Origin: Planctomycetota bacterium
Lineage (GTDB): Bacteria > Planctomycetota > Planctomycetia > Pirellulales > UBA1268
DNA length: 64,000 nucleotides
NCBI GenBank assembly: GCA_003669585.1
Contig: QWOQ01000005.1
Span: forward strand, 124,001-188,000
Direction: 5' to 3'
Shown in pieces: positions 44,578 through 53,961 of this stretch. Position 1 is the first letter of the stretch, and every line of letters begins with the position of its first letter. The notes below the pieces were generated by a model. It was not told the DNA's origin, did not search any database, and was given only the letters and a program-made list of their open reading frames with translations. The position numbers and the translations under genes are program-made.

Positions 44578-44607
44578 TTCGACAATTTGTGTACGGGCGT
44601 ATATATT
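44578..44607 (+). promoter_or_regulatory. Candidate sigma-70-type promoter for the MNT-HEPN pair
   Basis: TTCGAC (44578-44583) and TATATT (44602-44607) are separated by 18 bases, about 78 bases before the nucleotidyltransferase start codon. The AT-rich box stands out in GC-rich surroundings, but the -35 match is only partial. Confidence 0.3.
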
Positions 44608-44684
44608 CTTGCGAAGAACATGCGTCTTGTTGACCTCCGCTCTGTGCAGCGGCTTCCCCCGAAAACGACAGTTCTTCCGCAGCC

Positions 44685-45029
44685 ATGAAGACCGCCGCAA
44701 CCAACCTCCGCCTCACGCCGAGCGAGCGCGACGGGATACGAGCCGCAGTACAAAAGGCCTGCGGGGAGACGGGGGCAGTCTGGCGGCGGATTGTGGTTTT
44801 CGGTTCGCGTACTGATCCGAACCGTCGCGGGGGCGACATCGACCTACTCGTCGAGTTGGAGCCAGCAAGACCGGCTGACACGTTTCGTCTGAACCAAAGG
44901 CTACGGATGGCGCTTGAAGACGAACTCGGCGAGCAACGCATCGATCTTGTCCTCGATGACGGCAACGCGGACAGCGTGTTCCCGACGCTTGCACGCGAGA
45001 CAGGAGTCGAGTTGTGGTCGAACACCTGA
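44685..45029 (+). CDS. Minimal nucleotidyltransferase (MntA-like antitoxin candidate)
   Basis: A 114-residue protein of the DNA-polymerase-beta-like minimal nucleotidyltransferase family. The active-site motif is GSRTDPNRRGGDID (residues 40-53): GS, nine residues, then DxD; MntA antitoxins usually have ten residues there. A third acidic strand is seen in QRIDLVLDD near residue 85. In MntA/HepT systems the nucleotidyltransferase adds AMP groups to the HEPN toxin near its active site and so neutralises it. It overlaps the next gene by 16 bases. Here the nucleotidyltransferase comes first and the HEPN gene second. Both genes are short, self-contained and preceded by a motif copy and a candidate promoter. 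Confidence 0.85.
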   Translation: MKTAATNLRLTPSERDGIRAAVQKACGETGAVWRRIVVFGSRTDPNRRGGDIDLLVELEPARPADTFRLNQRLRMALEDELGEQRIDLVLDDGNADSVFPTLARETGVELWSNT

Positions 45030-45415
45030 AGAAGTTGCTCACAGACCAAATCGCTCTGATGCGGGCCGCGGTTCAAGTGCTCGACGAGTCCCGTATTCGT
45101 GTTTCTGCCTTTGCTGATCGGCTGGATAGCGAGCTGACCATAAGCGAGCGGGAGTCGTGCGAGGCGCTGACTTCTCGCTTCGCGAGACTCAATGATTTCC
45201 TGTTGCAGCGAGTGTTTCGCACCCTCGACCAAATCGAACTGGCGGACGAAGGGACGGTCCTTGATCGTCTGCAGCGGGCGGAGGCTCGTGGGCTTATCTC
45301 CTCCGCTGAGCGTTGGCGGGAGTTGCGACTGCTCCGGAACGCGATCGCACACGACTACCTGATTGAGAGTGTCGATCGCGTGCTTCGCGAGTCGCTGATC
45401 GCAGCCCCGAACTGA
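45014..45415 (+). CDS. HEPN-domain protein (HepT-like toxin candidate)
   Basis: A 133-residue all-alpha HEPN protein. The ribonuclease motif RX4HXY is intact at residues 108-115 (RNAIAHDY): Arg108, His113, Tyr115, the Tyr being the residue that is AMPylated by MntA-type partners. Such toxins cut RNA (for example tRNA) when released. The GTG start at 45014 lies inside the end of the nucleotidyltransferase gene and has AGGAG seven bases upstream, so translation of the two is coupled. The pair is a plausible type VII-like toxin-antitoxin module and may contribute to phage defence or plasmid/region stability; the region beyond it is full of broken genes. Confidence 0.85.
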   Translation: MVEHLKKLLTDQIALMRAAVQVLDESRIRVSAFADRLDSELTISERESCEALTSRFARLNDFLLQRVFRTLDQIELADEGTVLDRLQRAEARGLISSAERWRELRLLRNAIAHDYLIESVDRVLRESLIAAPN

Positions 45416-45599
45416 TCGAGACCGCCGAATGTGTCGGCCGTTATGTCCATGCAAAGGGCTACAGCGGCGAGAGTTATTAAGCCCGATGACTCCCCGACAA
45501 TCATCTGAAACTGGTTCTGAGCTTTGACTCAGTGCCCGTAAAGCATCCGGGCGACCCGTTGTGTAACGTTTCTTCTGTAAATAACCGGTATGGGCCTGA

Positions 45600-46360
45600 C
45601 AGTTTGAAAAGGCGGGTCATAGAGGTTTTCTTGGAAGTGAGCCCCGTTTTCTTCCCATGATTGGTTCGTCGCTTGTGACAGGCACCAACAAACTCATTCC
45701 GGCGGAGGAATTTCGGCATTCCCAGACAGACGAGACCGGCGAGGTTCAGAAGGATGCCAACGGGCACGAACTGAAAGGCAGAGCAATCGATCGGGCGCTT
45801 GCTACCTCGCGCACGGTGAGAGTCCGCATTCCATCTGTCCACTCTTCGGCTCCCTCTTCGGCACGATCTACGACATCAGTAGGATCTTCATTCTGTGGTT
45901 TGCGGGTGCATCGGCGATGGCCGGACTTTTGAACATGGTGCCCCGCTATCTGGCGCGTTACGGTATGGCACCCCAGTGGGCAGCCGCCTATCGGCCTCTG
46001 GTGGTTACGTTCACGATTATCAATCTGATCGTGACCTGGTTTTTCCGGGCGAATGTCGCGGCGCAGGGAGGTGCCTATGCCACCGACGTGCTGGTTCTCA
46101 TGACCAGCGCGTGTGTTGGATCATGGGTGCACATCTATCGAAAAAAACCCCTGACAACTCAAGACCTCCGTGGGCGGTTGCGAATGCTGATCGGTTTCGG
46201 CCTGATCACCGTTGTTTTCATCAACACCACGATCGCCAACATGATCGCACGGCCCAACGGCGTTGTGATCGCCTCCATTTTTATCCTGTGCGTGATGATC
46301 ATTTCCATTATGTCGCGAGTCCTGCGCAGCGTCGCAATTCCTGATCGCTGGGTTCGCCTG
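45600..46360 (+). pseudogene. APC-family permease, C-terminal remnant with a frameshift
   Basis: Two frames together read as the second half of a large APC-type permease. The first (from about 45600) gives [20 protein letters not shown] and [14 protein letters not shown]; a one-base shift near 45797 then continues in the other frame as [46 protein letters not shown], and later [15 protein letters not shown] and [20 protein letters not shown]-like helices. The N-terminal half is absent. The remnant is clearly non-functional. The segment 45416-45600 before it shows nothing recognisable. Confidence 0.7.
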
Positions 46361-46410
46361 CATCGTTCTTGTGAACGGCCCACGGATCACACGCTCAGGA
46401 CCAAAGCCCT

Positions 46411-46530
46411 CGCCGCGATTGACTCGAAGCTAGCAGAGCCGATTGTGAAAGGGCAGAGGATCTTCACCTGTGGGCACAGCTTTCATGTCTGGGTGCCGGG
46501 GATTGTCGTCGACCACATTCGCGAACTATG
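46411..46530 (+). pseudogene. N-terminal fragment resembling an SGNH/GDSL-type hydrolase
   Basis: In the same frame as the permease tail, [20 protein letters not shown] followed by [11 protein letters not shown] resembles the start of planctomycete SGNH-type hydrolases, where GHSFH holds the nucleophilic Ser block. Homology stops after about 40 codons; the following frame to 46732 has no family features. It is a second broken gene joined to the first, which shows that this interval has been rearranged by deletion. Confidence 0.5.
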
Positions 46531-46721
46531 TTCGTCGAATAACGATGCAATTGGAAGAAAAGCGACAGCGGAAGCTATAAACAAAAACGAGGGGATGCCT
46601 GATACGCAGTTCTGTGACACGCGTTATCACCGGACTTCTCAATCTGAGTTGCCTGCAAGAACAGGTTGGATCTTCGATGGGCATTCAGTCCAGTGCGAGG
46701 GTGATCGATTACCCTGTCGAC

Positions 46722-49082
46722 TTATCGCTTGAAGAACAGATCTGACAAAATCAGGTTCTCAATGACTGTGCGGAGTTTGTATTCCTCTTTCTGACTCGCG
46801 ACCGTGATGGCTTTGATCTGTGCTGTATCATCGATCGTCATGACTCTCCGCAGAGCATAGGTTGCGAGTTGTTCGACGAAGGCTTCGGCAAAGCGGTCGG
46901 TGTCTTGAGCGAGTAATTGTTTGAACTCCTCCGAGCCGTTGTAAGAACGGCCATCCATCAGTTGGCCACTGGCGTTGACGGGGGGGGAGATTCCTTGTCC
47001 TCCCGGCACTTGTTCGCTCGTTCGCCAGCGGCCAATGGCGTCGAAGTTGTCAAAGGCAAAACCCAACGGGTCGATCTTCTGATGGCACGAAGCGCAGGTG
47101 GCATGCGTGGCATGGGATTCTAGCTGCATGCGGATCGTAGCCTTCGGTTGGTCGCTGGGAGTCGGTGCGAGCGGCTCGACGTTGGGTGGAGGTGGAGGGG
47201 GAGTGCGGCCAAAGACAGCTTCTGAAACCCAAACGCCGCGATGCACCGGGCGATGCCGCGTGCCGTCCGATGTCAACGAGAGAATCGATGCCTGCGTCAG
47301 TAACCCGCCGCGATGCTCCTCGGGGCGGAGCAACACTCGCTGCAGGCTGCTGACCTCTGGACGAGGCAATCCATAGTGCATGGCCAGTCGCGGATTCATC
47401 ATCGTCCAATCCGAAACCAGGAATTCCCGGAGCTGCAGGTTCTTGGAAAACACTTCACCGAAATAGCCAGTTGTCTCCTGCACCATGCTCTGTTCGAGCC
47501 ACTTGTCGTAGTCGGGGAAGAGACTCGCATCGGGTGGGAACGCTCCAACACGGTGCAGCTGCAACCACTGGCGAGGAAACGATTCCGTGAAGCGACCGAT
47601 CTTGGGATCGGCAAGCATCCGCGTCAGCTGCGCCCGCAGAACTTCTGGACGATGGAGCGTCCCTTGCTGAGCGAGGCCGTACAGCTCGTCGTCCGGCATC
47701 GAACTCCACAGGAAGTAGGACAGCCGGGAAGCAAGTTCCCAATCGTTGACGGTGTCACGTCGTAGCGAGGGCGAACCCTCTTCCAGGTAATAAAAGTTCT
47801 TGGAGGACAGCACGGCGACCATGGCCGCCCGATACGCGGAACGGAAAGTCTCCCCGGCAGCGACTTCGCTTTCGATCAGTTGGATGTAGCGATTTAGGTC
47901 CGCATCGGTCACAGGACGCCGCCAGGCCAGAGTCACAAATCGGTTCAGGCTCTCGCGGGCTGCCTTCAGGTCGTCAGCCTGAGCGGGGATCAGTCCTGCA
48001 CGTTTCTTCTGATCCGATGCAGGAAGTATTGGACCCTCGGTCTCCACCCAATCGACAATCAGCAGCGGAAAGATCGATTGCCCAGCGTCGTTGAACAGCC
48101 GGTAGGCGGTCGGCTGATTCGAGCGGCTGTCAGTGGTGTTCACAAATGGGGACTGAGAGACACTGGGAGTCTGACCGTCGGCCAACATCCCCGGGGATTC
48201 GTTCATCACATTGAACTGGCCTTCGGGGAGAAACGTCTCGATTTCAATGACCGTCGGCTTGTCTTCCGGAGCGTCAACATCCAGACCGACGATCGAGCGT
48301 TTTAATTGATGATGCCAGAGCGCGAGATGCGGTAAACGGCCTTTGAAGGAGGGCAGGGCACTGAGCCGAATCCGAATTCGGTACAAGCCGGGCATGCTGG
48401 CGGTGACAAGGTGCTGCCCATGCCCTGGCCAAAGGGGCCAGCGAACCGGACCGACCAGACCTTGCCCCGCGCTGGCTTCGCGGCGTGTCTTCTGTGAAGT
48501 CGGTTCCTGGTCGGGAAAGGCCCGTTCGAGGACCGTCTCAGCTGCTCGAAAGTAACGATCGACGTGCGACGGAGAGAGTGTCAGCAACGAACCGATGCGG
48601 TCGAAACCATGCCAGCGCGGATCTTCGTTAAACGCTCCCGGCAGGTTCACATCGAAGTAGACACCAAGCAGGTCGTAGACCGTGTGTCCGTATTCCTCAC
48701 GGCTGAGACGGTAGTGCGAGACTGGCCCTCGCTGGGCCATCCTCGCGGCTTCGCCTTCCTGGATTCGCGTCGAGAGCCAATCGACAACTGCCCCCAGTTC
48801 TTGGGGCTTGGGCTGAGGTTCTTTCGTGGGCGGCATCTCGCCGGAGTTCAGCCGGAAGACGACTTCGGCCCATCGCTGCGCCGTGGCTTGAACGACGAAT
48901 TCGCGAGGGAGAGTATCGAGCCGAAACTTGCCTTCCTGCTTCTGAGCGTTATGACAGCGCAGGCAATGGGTCTCAATAAAGGGTAGGACCGATTGGTCAA
49001 ATCCGGCTACTCCATCGGCGGCGTTCGCTTCTGTGTTCACTGCGAACAACAGTGCCCACAGCGAGAGTCTCATGACGAACAT
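46722..49082 (-). CDS. DUF1587/DUF1592/DUF1588/DUF1585 haem-type exported protein (second copy in operon)
   Basis: A protein of about 786 residues, last gene of the operon that starts at 56385. It has a signal peptide ([16 protein letters not shown]), a planctomycete cytochrome-like segment with CLRCH near residue 40, DUF1587 ([20 protein letters not shown]), DUF1595 ([19 protein letters not shown]), DUF1592 ([19 protein letters not shown]), DUF1588 ([19 protein letters not shown] and the second haem-type motif CASCH) and DUF1585 at the end ([11 protein letters not shown]). It is closely similar over its whole length to the protein encoded at 53962-56385, so the operon carries two paralogues. 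ATG 49082 has GGAGGG upstream; ATG 49073 is an alternative. Such proteins are thought to be c-type-cytochrome-like surface enzymes; the reaction is unknown. Confidence 0.9.
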   Translation of the reverse strand: MFVMRLSLWALLFAVNTEANAADGVAGFDQSVLPFIETHCLRCHNAQKQEGKFRLDTLPREFVVQATAQRWAEVVFRLNSGEMPPTKEPQPKPQELGAVVDWLSTRIQEGEAARMAQRGPVSHYRLSREEYGHTVYDLLGVYFDVNLPGAFNEDPRWHGFDRIGSLLTLSPSHVDRYFRAAETVLERAFPDQEPTSQKTRREASAGQGLVGPVRWPLWPGHGQHLVTASMPGLYRIRIRLSALPSFKGRLPHLALWHHQLKRSIVGLDVDAPEDKPTVIEIETFLPEGQFNVMNESPGMLADGQTPSVSQSPFVNTTDSRSNQPTAYRLFNDAGQSIFPLLIVDWVETEGPILPASDQKKRAGLIPAQADDLKAARESLNRFVTLAWRRPVTDADLNRYIQLIESEVAAGETFRSAYRAAMVAVLSSKNFYYLEEGSPSLRRDTVNDWELASRLSYFLWSSMPDDELYGLAQQGTLHRPEVLRAQLTRMLADPKIGRFTESFPRQWLQLHRVGAFPPDASLFPDYDKWLEQSMVQETTGYFGEVFSKNLQLREFLVSDWTMMNPRLAMHYGLPRPEVSSLQRVLLRPEEHRGGLLTQASILSLTSDGTRHRPVHRGVWVSEAVFGRTPPPPPPNVEPLAPTPSDQPKATIRMQLESHATHATCASCHQKIDPLGFAFDNFDAIGRWRTSEQVPGGQGISPPVNASGQLMDGRSYNGSEEFKQLLAQDTDRFAEAFVEQLATYALRRVMTIDDTAQIKAITVASQKEEYKLRTVIENLILSDLFFKR

Positions 49083-49141
49083 CGTCCCTCCAGTCGTCAT
49101 TGGCCATGTTTCGCGAACGTCTTCGAGGGCGTGTCTGTCGG

Positions 49142-50083
49142 TCACCATATGGCTCCCACCGGCTTCGCCCCAGCGTGCTTCATCCGAACGCTATAGAGTG
49201 AAGTTTTCGCCGTGATGAACAGTGTCTTGTAGTCCTCGCCACCGAAGTTGACGTTGGCGGGGCCTTCCGGGACTTCGATCTTCTCCAGCAGTTTGCCATC
49301 GGCGTTGTAAATAGTAACACCACCATGAGTCGTGTAGAGGTTGCCTAGCTCGTCAACGGTCATGCCGTCGCTTCCTTCCGAGATTGTGAAGAGCTTCTTG
49401 CCGAGTTGACCATCGTTATGAACCTCGTAGCAATGGACTCCGGCCGGGAGATTGTGGAATGCCGGATCGGGATGCTTGGGATGTCCACCCGTGTCGGCGA
49501 TGTAGAGGCGGCTTTCATCGGGCGAGAAGTTGATCCCATTCGGCATGGCCAGATCCTTGACGACAGGCTCGACCTTGCCCGTTGTCGGATCGAGCTTGAA
49601 GACCCAATGGCCGGGCAGTTCGCCGGGTCCGTTCAGTCCCCACGGCGGGTCGGTGAACCAGAGCGTGCCATCGGATTTCACCTCCACATCATTCGGAGAG
49701 TTGAATCGTTTGCCGTCGTATTTATCGGCCAGCACGGTGATGGAGCCATCCGCCTCGGTCCGCACAAGGTTGCGAGCGGCGTGCTGACAGGAGATGAGCC
49801 GCCCCTGAAGATCGAGGATGTTTCCGTTGGCTTGCTCGCAGGGACGAAACACCGACAGTCCGTCGCCTGCTTTCCACTGCATCAGTTTACTATTGGGAAT
49901 ATCAGAGAAGACGAGCGTCTTCTTCGCGGGAATCCACACCGGTCCTTCGGTGAATTTCATGTCGCCCGCGAGCTTCTGCACCTTCTCACCGGGGGCGATC
50001 AGTGATATTTTTTCGTCAGCGCGAGCCGAACCGGCGATCACGGCCAGCAGTAGAACGAGAGTGGTAAGAACAGACTTCATCAT
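49142..50083 (-). CDS. Exported SMP-30/gluconolactonase-family protein
   Basis: A 313-residue exported propeller with signal peptide VLTTLVLLLAVIAGSARA. Family blocks: KFTEGPVWIPAKKTLVFSDI (metal-ligand Glu), RFNSPNDVEVKSDGTLWFTD near residue 130, MPNGINFSPDESRLYIADTG near 180 and SEGSDGMTVDELGNLYTTHG near 240. It is clearly different from the SMP-30 protein at 840-1919. Members hydrolyse lactones; between two DUF1592 proteins and their partners it suggests that an oxidation product formed by the haem proteins is a lactone that must be opened. This is inference from gene order. Confidence 0.9.
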   Translation of the reverse strand: MMKSVLTTLVLLLAVIAGSARADEKISLIAPGEKVQKLAGDMKFTEGPVWIPAKKTLVFSDIPNSKLMQWKAGDGLSVFRPCEQANGNILDLQGRLISCQHAARNLVRTEADGSITVLADKYDGKRFNSPNDVEVKSDGTLWFTDPPWGLNGPGELPGHWVFKLDPTTGKVEPVVKDLAMPNGINFSPDESRLYIADTGGHPKHPDPAFHNLPAGVHCYEVHNDGQLGKKLFTISEGSDGMTVDELGNLYTTHGGVTIYNADGKLLEKIEVPEGPANVNFGGEDYKTLFITAKTSLYSVRMKHAGAKPVGAIW

Positions 50084-50132
50084 CGAGACCTCCAGCGGTA
50101 TAAGGGACGTTGCTTCAGGGTCAGAGGAGTTT

Positions 50133-51314
50133 TCACGGCAGGCGAAACAGGGTCGATCGCTGCTGCTCTTCCATCGTCTTGACTCGCTCTTCCGACGGCA
50201 TGGTCACGAAGAGCCAGTCGTGGCACTTCACGCGAACGACTCGACCGGGACGGTAACCATCGAGTAACTCGGTGAACTTCATGCGGACCTGAATGCCACT
50301 GCTGCCGGAGGGTGGGTTCTCGGATTCTTTCCACTCGATTACCTGGCCGATCTTCTTGTCACTGCGGTGAAACCACGTGCGCAGAGACTTCTCAGCCACA
50401 GCGACACCGAAGCCTTTGTCCTGCGTCGCTTTCAACTCGGCATACAGCGAAGGGTCCATGCCGCCGAAAAGCGTCAGCGTGATGATGCCCCCGCCGTAGT
50501 CATTGTCTTCCACGGAGTCGATCCAACCGGGAAGCCAGCGCTGCTTCTGATACTTCACATGACGGCGGCGCTGGAGATCGGTCGCGAACTTCCGACTTTC
50601 GTCGTCGAGCCAGAGTTCCGAGACGGTGAATTCCCTGTCTCGCCAACCGGGTGACCAGCCCAGGTTGAACTGCACGATTTGGTCTGGGGCGATATCAGTC
50701 AACTCGACCAGTGTGTGGCCTTTCCAGACTTTGGTGAGGTCGTCGATATCAAAGGTGGAGGGCGTATTGATGCCGTCCTGGGCCATCTGGCCTGCCGGGG
50801 CGACATGGATTTTCCCCTTCTTGGAATCAATCGAGACCACCTTCCAGCTCTGACCGCGACGCTGATAGAAGCTGAAGTCGTCTTCCAGCGACACGGCATG
50901 ATTCTGCTTGATTTCGTACCGCTCCATGTCTTTGGGTAGCGGCGGGATCGTGGCTTCTTCTCCAACTGGAGGCAGGTAGAAGTAACCGTGGACGTGAGTC
51001 CCGAGCGGGATGTCTCGTAGTTCAGCGGGAGCGCCGTTGAACGAGAGCATTCCATAGGGGAGCATCGCGAAATAATGCAGCGGCCCGCTGTGATAGCGAT
51101 CGTGAGGCTCATTGCCATCCAGCCGCAAGCCCCCCCGACGATTGACCGGGTCGATAATAACCAGCTCGCCTGCGAGGTACGTGCCGGTGTTCGGTGGCGG
51201 AAACTCGCCAGCCTTTGGGACGGGGTGAGCGGATTCCTGCGCAGTGGCAGGATCAAGGAGCAGACAGCACACAGCGGAACAAACGATCGACAGCAACCAA
51301 GAACGACGCATCAC
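50133..51314 (-). CDS. Exported protein of an unrecognised family, paralogue of 52751-53938 (Sec signal)
   Basis: I do not recognise this 393-residue protein. It has a Sec signal peptide (LSIVCSAVCCLLLDPATA), then PNTGTYLAGELVIIDPVNRR, RYHSGPLHYFAMLPYG, APAELRDIPLGTHVHGYFYL, SLEDDFSFYQRRGQSWKV, IAPDQIVQFNLGWSPGW, RWLPGWIDSVEDNDYGGGII and ESENPPSGSSGIQVRMKF. All these blocks recur in the protein at 52751-53938, with about 40-50 % identical residues by eye. Small beta-barrel (OB-like) folds are likely in the first third (GTHVHGYFYLPP). It overlaps the DUF1552 gene by four bases (ATGA), so translation is coupled. Genomic position implies a role with the DUF1592/DUF1552 proteins. Confidence 0.85.
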   Translation of the reverse strand: MMRRSWLLSIVCSAVCCLLLDPATAQESAHPVPKAGEFPPPNTGTYLAGELVIIDPVNRRGGLRLDGNEPHDRYHSGPLHYFAMLPYGMLSFNGAPAELRDIPLGTHVHGYFYLPPVGEEATIPPLPKDMERYEIKQNHAVSLEDDFSFYQRRGQSWKVVSIDSKKGKIHVAPAGQMAQDGINTPSTFDIDDLTKVWKGHTLVELTDIAPDQIVQFNLGWSPGWRDREFTVSELWLDDESRKFATDLQRRRHVKYQKQRWLPGWIDSVEDNDYGGGIITLTLFGGMDPSLYAELKATQDKGFGVAVAEKSLRTWFHRSDKKIGQVIEWKESENPPSGSSGIQVRMKFTELLDGYRPGRVVRVKCHDWLFVTMPSEERVKTMEEQQRSTLFRLP

Positions 51315-52687
51315 GACAACACCTCTGAGATCGTGCCGTTGCTGTCGGCGAATCTTTCCGTGGGGACATCCATCTTCTGAGCCATCGTCAGCAGCAAGTT
51401 ACTGAGGTGTGCCTTGCTGTTCACGGGGCTGTGGCAGATCGCATAGTGTTTGCCAGGAGTGTCGAGGTCATATGTGTAGCCTTCTGGCTTCGACATCGCG
51501 TTGTAGTCAATGTGTCGACCGTGCTTGATCCCCAGTCCACCGCCGCCCGCGAAGATGAGCGGTAGGTTCGCATTGCCGTGGCTGTGACCGAAGGCCATGC
51601 CACTGCCGTAGAGGGCCATCGTCGAATCGAGCAACGGTCCGTCCGCGTCCTGCACCTGGCTCAGTCGGTCGAGGAAGTAGCTGAACTGTTGAATGTTGAA
51701 CGTGTCACTCGCCGTCAGATCCTGCATCAGCTTAGGATTGGCGTTGTGGTGAGAGAGCGAATGGCGATCCTGCTTCACGCCGATTTCCGGGACCGATGGG
51801 CCAGTGCCTTCGTTGCCGGTGCTGAAAGTTGCTACGCGAGTCATGTCGGTCTGAAACGCCAGAACGATAATGTCGTACATCGTGCGCAGATACTCGCCGA
51901 GTCGTTCGAGGGAGATATCGCGATTGAGCTGCGACTCGACTGCCGGATCGACTTTGGGCCGAGGTGTATCGAGCCACTTGTCGGATCGCTCCGTGCGAAT
52001 CTCCACTTCGCGAACCGAAGTCAGATACTGCTCCAGACGGCCGCGATCCTCTTTCCCGAGTTGATCACCCAGAGACTGAGCTTCGCCCAGAATCGCGTCG
52101 AGAATGCTGCCTCGACGTTGCAGGCCACGCCGCTGCTTGGCAATGCCGCCTTGTGGTTCCGTGAACATATCTCGAAACACAACGCTGGGATTGCCTTGAG
52201 CCGGCAGGCCAATCCCATCGGCTGTACAGGCGAGGGAGTGTCCCTGATTACTCATCTCGATTGACGAGTAGCGGGTGAGCGGCGCAGTGACGTGCGTCAT
52301 CAGCTGGTCGACTGAGATCGTGTTTCGTTCCGATTGCCCGATCTTGCCGCCAGTGAGCCAGATACTGCTGCAGTTATGGTGATGTCCCAAGCCATGCGGG
52401 TGATGGAGCCCGCTGATCGGCGTGAGGCTCGCGCGATGTTTCTTTAGCGGCAGGAGAGACTTGGAAAACTGGTAATCCGCACCGGCCTGCTTGATCTGGA
52501 AGTCGAGCGTATTCACGCCGTTGGGCAGATAGATGAAGACGCTTCGTTTGGCACGCGTCCGGGTTTCTGCAGCAGCCAGCGGTTGCATGCAGTCAAGCAG
52601 AGGGAGCGCGACAGCAACTCCGAGTCCTCGCAAGAAGTGTCGACGGTGAAGCAGCCGTCGTTGCGAGAGGAAGTGAGCCATTTCCAA
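51311..52687 (-). CDS. DUF1552-family Tat-exported protein
   Basis: A 458-residue DUF1552 (PF07586-type) protein, the usual partner of DUF1592 proteins in planctomycetes. The N-terminus has a twin-arginine signal, HRRHFLRGLGVAVALPLLD. Typical blocks are FIYLPNGVNTLDFQI, GLHHPHGLGHHHNCSSIWLT, SVDQLMTHVTAPLTRYSSIE, YDIIVLAFQTDMTRVATFST and LYGSGMAFGHSHGNANLPLI. The His-rich segments suggest a metal site, as in related DUF1501 proteins. It overlaps the following gene by four bases and lies third in the operon that begins with motif copy D. The catalytic reaction has not been established. Confidence 0.92.
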   Translation of the reverse strand: MEMAHFLSQRRLLHRRHFLRGLGVAVALPLLDCMQPLAAAETRTRAKRSVFIYLPNGVNTLDFQIKQAGADYQFSKSLLPLKKHRASLTPISGLHHPHGLGHHHNCSSIWLTGGKIGQSERNTISVDQLMTHVTAPLTRYSSIEMSNQGHSLACTADGIGLPAQGNPSVVFRDMFTEPQGGIAKQRRGLQRRGSILDAILGEAQSLGDQLGKEDRGRLEQYLTSVREVEIRTERSDKWLDTPRPKVDPAVESQLNRDISLERLGEYLRTMYDIIVLAFQTDMTRVATFSTGNEGTGPSVPEIGVKQDRHSLSHHNANPKLMQDLTASDTFNIQQFSYFLDRLSQVQDADGPLLDSTMALYGSGMAFGHSHGNANLPLIFAGGGGLGIKHGRHIDYNAMSKPEGYTYDLDTPGKHYAICHSPVNSKAHLSNLLLTMAQKMDVPTERFADSNGTISEVLS

Positions 52688-52750
52688 TTCTCCTGTTCGA
52701 CTATGATCATCAGTACGACATGTTAGCCAGATTTCGCCACGAAGAACGGA

Positions 52751-53938
52751 TCATCGCTCATCCAAACTGTTGATTCGTGCTTCGGGCGGCAGTTTGACGT
52801 TTGGGAAACTGTTGGGGCGAAATCGAATGATTCGTCCCGCGCGATAGCCTTCGAGCAGACGGCTGAATTGTACACGCAGTTGCAATCCACTGCTGCCGGG
52901 CGGGGGATTCGGGGAGTCTTTGAAGTCGAGTACCGGGCCGTTTCTTGAATCGTGCTCCTGCCACCAAGTGCGAAGCGTCCATTCGGCAGCTGCCATCGAG
53001 GCACCTCCGCCGGGCTTGGCCTCGGCCCGAGCAGCATCGTACAACGTTTGATCCATTCCGCTGAATAAGGTGACCGAGACAATGCCGCCACCGCCTGGCT
53101 GATGCTCCACATGATCGACCCAGCCTGGCAGCCAGCGAGTCCGCATATGGCGAATATGGACCTGCCGTTGCACCTCGCGGGCCACATCTCGACTTTCCGG
53201 GTCAATCCAGACATCGGCGACGTGGAACATTCCGTTTTTCCATTCAGGAGCCCAGGTCAGATTCAACTGCATACTTTGGTCGGGTGCCAGATCCTTGAGT
53301 TCTCCAAACGCACGTCCGTTCCAGACTCGCGTACTGCGATCGATTTCAAACACACAATCGCCCGTCAATCCTGCGGAGGATGGCTGTCCTAATGAGCTGA
53401 CATTCAGCGTCCCCTTGCTGATATCAACAGCTGTGATTTTCCAAGACTGCCCCTGACGCTCATAGAAGCTGAAGTCGTCTTCCAGAGTCAGAGCCTGATT
53501 CTGTGCGGGAACATACTTGGACTGGTTTTTCTCGATCGGTGGGTATGCGGTAATCCCTTCAGCAGGCAACAGAAATGTGCCATGCAGCAGAGTGCCAATC
53601 GGAACGTCGCGAAGCTCTGCTGGTGCTCCGTGATAACGCACGGTTCCATAAGGCAGCATCGCGAAGCGATGGCTCGGAGCGGAGTGATAGCGACTATCGT
53701 CATTGTCACCGACCAGCCGGATCGCACCGCGTCGATTGACATGATCGACCGACACCAATTCTCCCGCCAGGGACACACCCGTGCCGAGTGCTGGAAACGT
53801 TCCAGGCTTGGGCACGACATCGGTCTCTGCGGCAAGAGATGGTGACGCGTCATTCAGCAACGGCAATGCAACCACCATCCCAAGCGATTGCAGGATGCGA
53901 CGACGGCTCACAGTGTGATCCCTGTTGACTTCATGCAT
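52751..53938 (-). CDS. Exported protein of an unrecognised family, paralogue of 50133-51314 (Tat-like signal)
   Basis: I do not recognise this 395-residue protein, but it is a paralogue of the one two genes downstream, sharing SLAGELVSVDHVNRRGAIRL, RYHSAPSHRFAMLPYG, GAPAELRDVPIGTLLHGTF, LEDDFSFYERQGQSWKI, RTRWLPGWVDHVEHQPGGGG and SPNPPPGSSGLQLRVQF. Unlike that paralogue it begins with a Tat-like signal (SRRRILQSLGMVVALPLL), so it may fold before export; the two family members thus appear to use different export routes. It lies 23 bases after the first DUF1592 gene. No catalytic motif is obvious; conserved His, Tyr and Trp clusters are the best candidates for function. Confidence 0.85.
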   Translation of the reverse strand: MHEVNRDHTVSRRRILQSLGMVVALPLLNDASPSLAAETDVVPKPGTFPALGTGVSLAGELVSVDHVNRRGAIRLVGDNDDSRYHSAPSHRFAMLPYGTVRYHGAPAELRDVPIGTLLHGTFLLPAEGITAYPPIEKNQSKYVPAQNQALTLEDDFSFYERQGQSWKITAVDISKGTLNVSSLGQPSSAGLTGDCVFEIDRSTRVWNGRAFGELKDLAPDQSMQLNLTWAPEWKNGMFHVADVWIDPESRDVAREVQRQVHIRHMRTRWLPGWVDHVEHQPGGGGIVSVTLFSGMDQTLYDAARAEAKPGGGASMAAAEWTLRTWWQEHDSRNGPVLDFKDSPNPPPGSSGLQLRVQFSRLLEGYRAGRIIRFRPNSFPNVKLPPEARINSLDER

Positions 53939-53961
53939 GTGGGCGACTTCGTCCTTCTCGA

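Noticed and set aside
44438-45454. 338-codon minus-strand frame.
   Set aside because: It covers motif copy C and the MNT-HEPN genes in antisense; both plus-strand genes have intact active-site motifs and ribosome-binding sites.
50133-51314. Assigning an enzymatic function to the X-family paralogues.
   Set aside because: No recognised catalytic motif; only shared blocks and gene context are visible.
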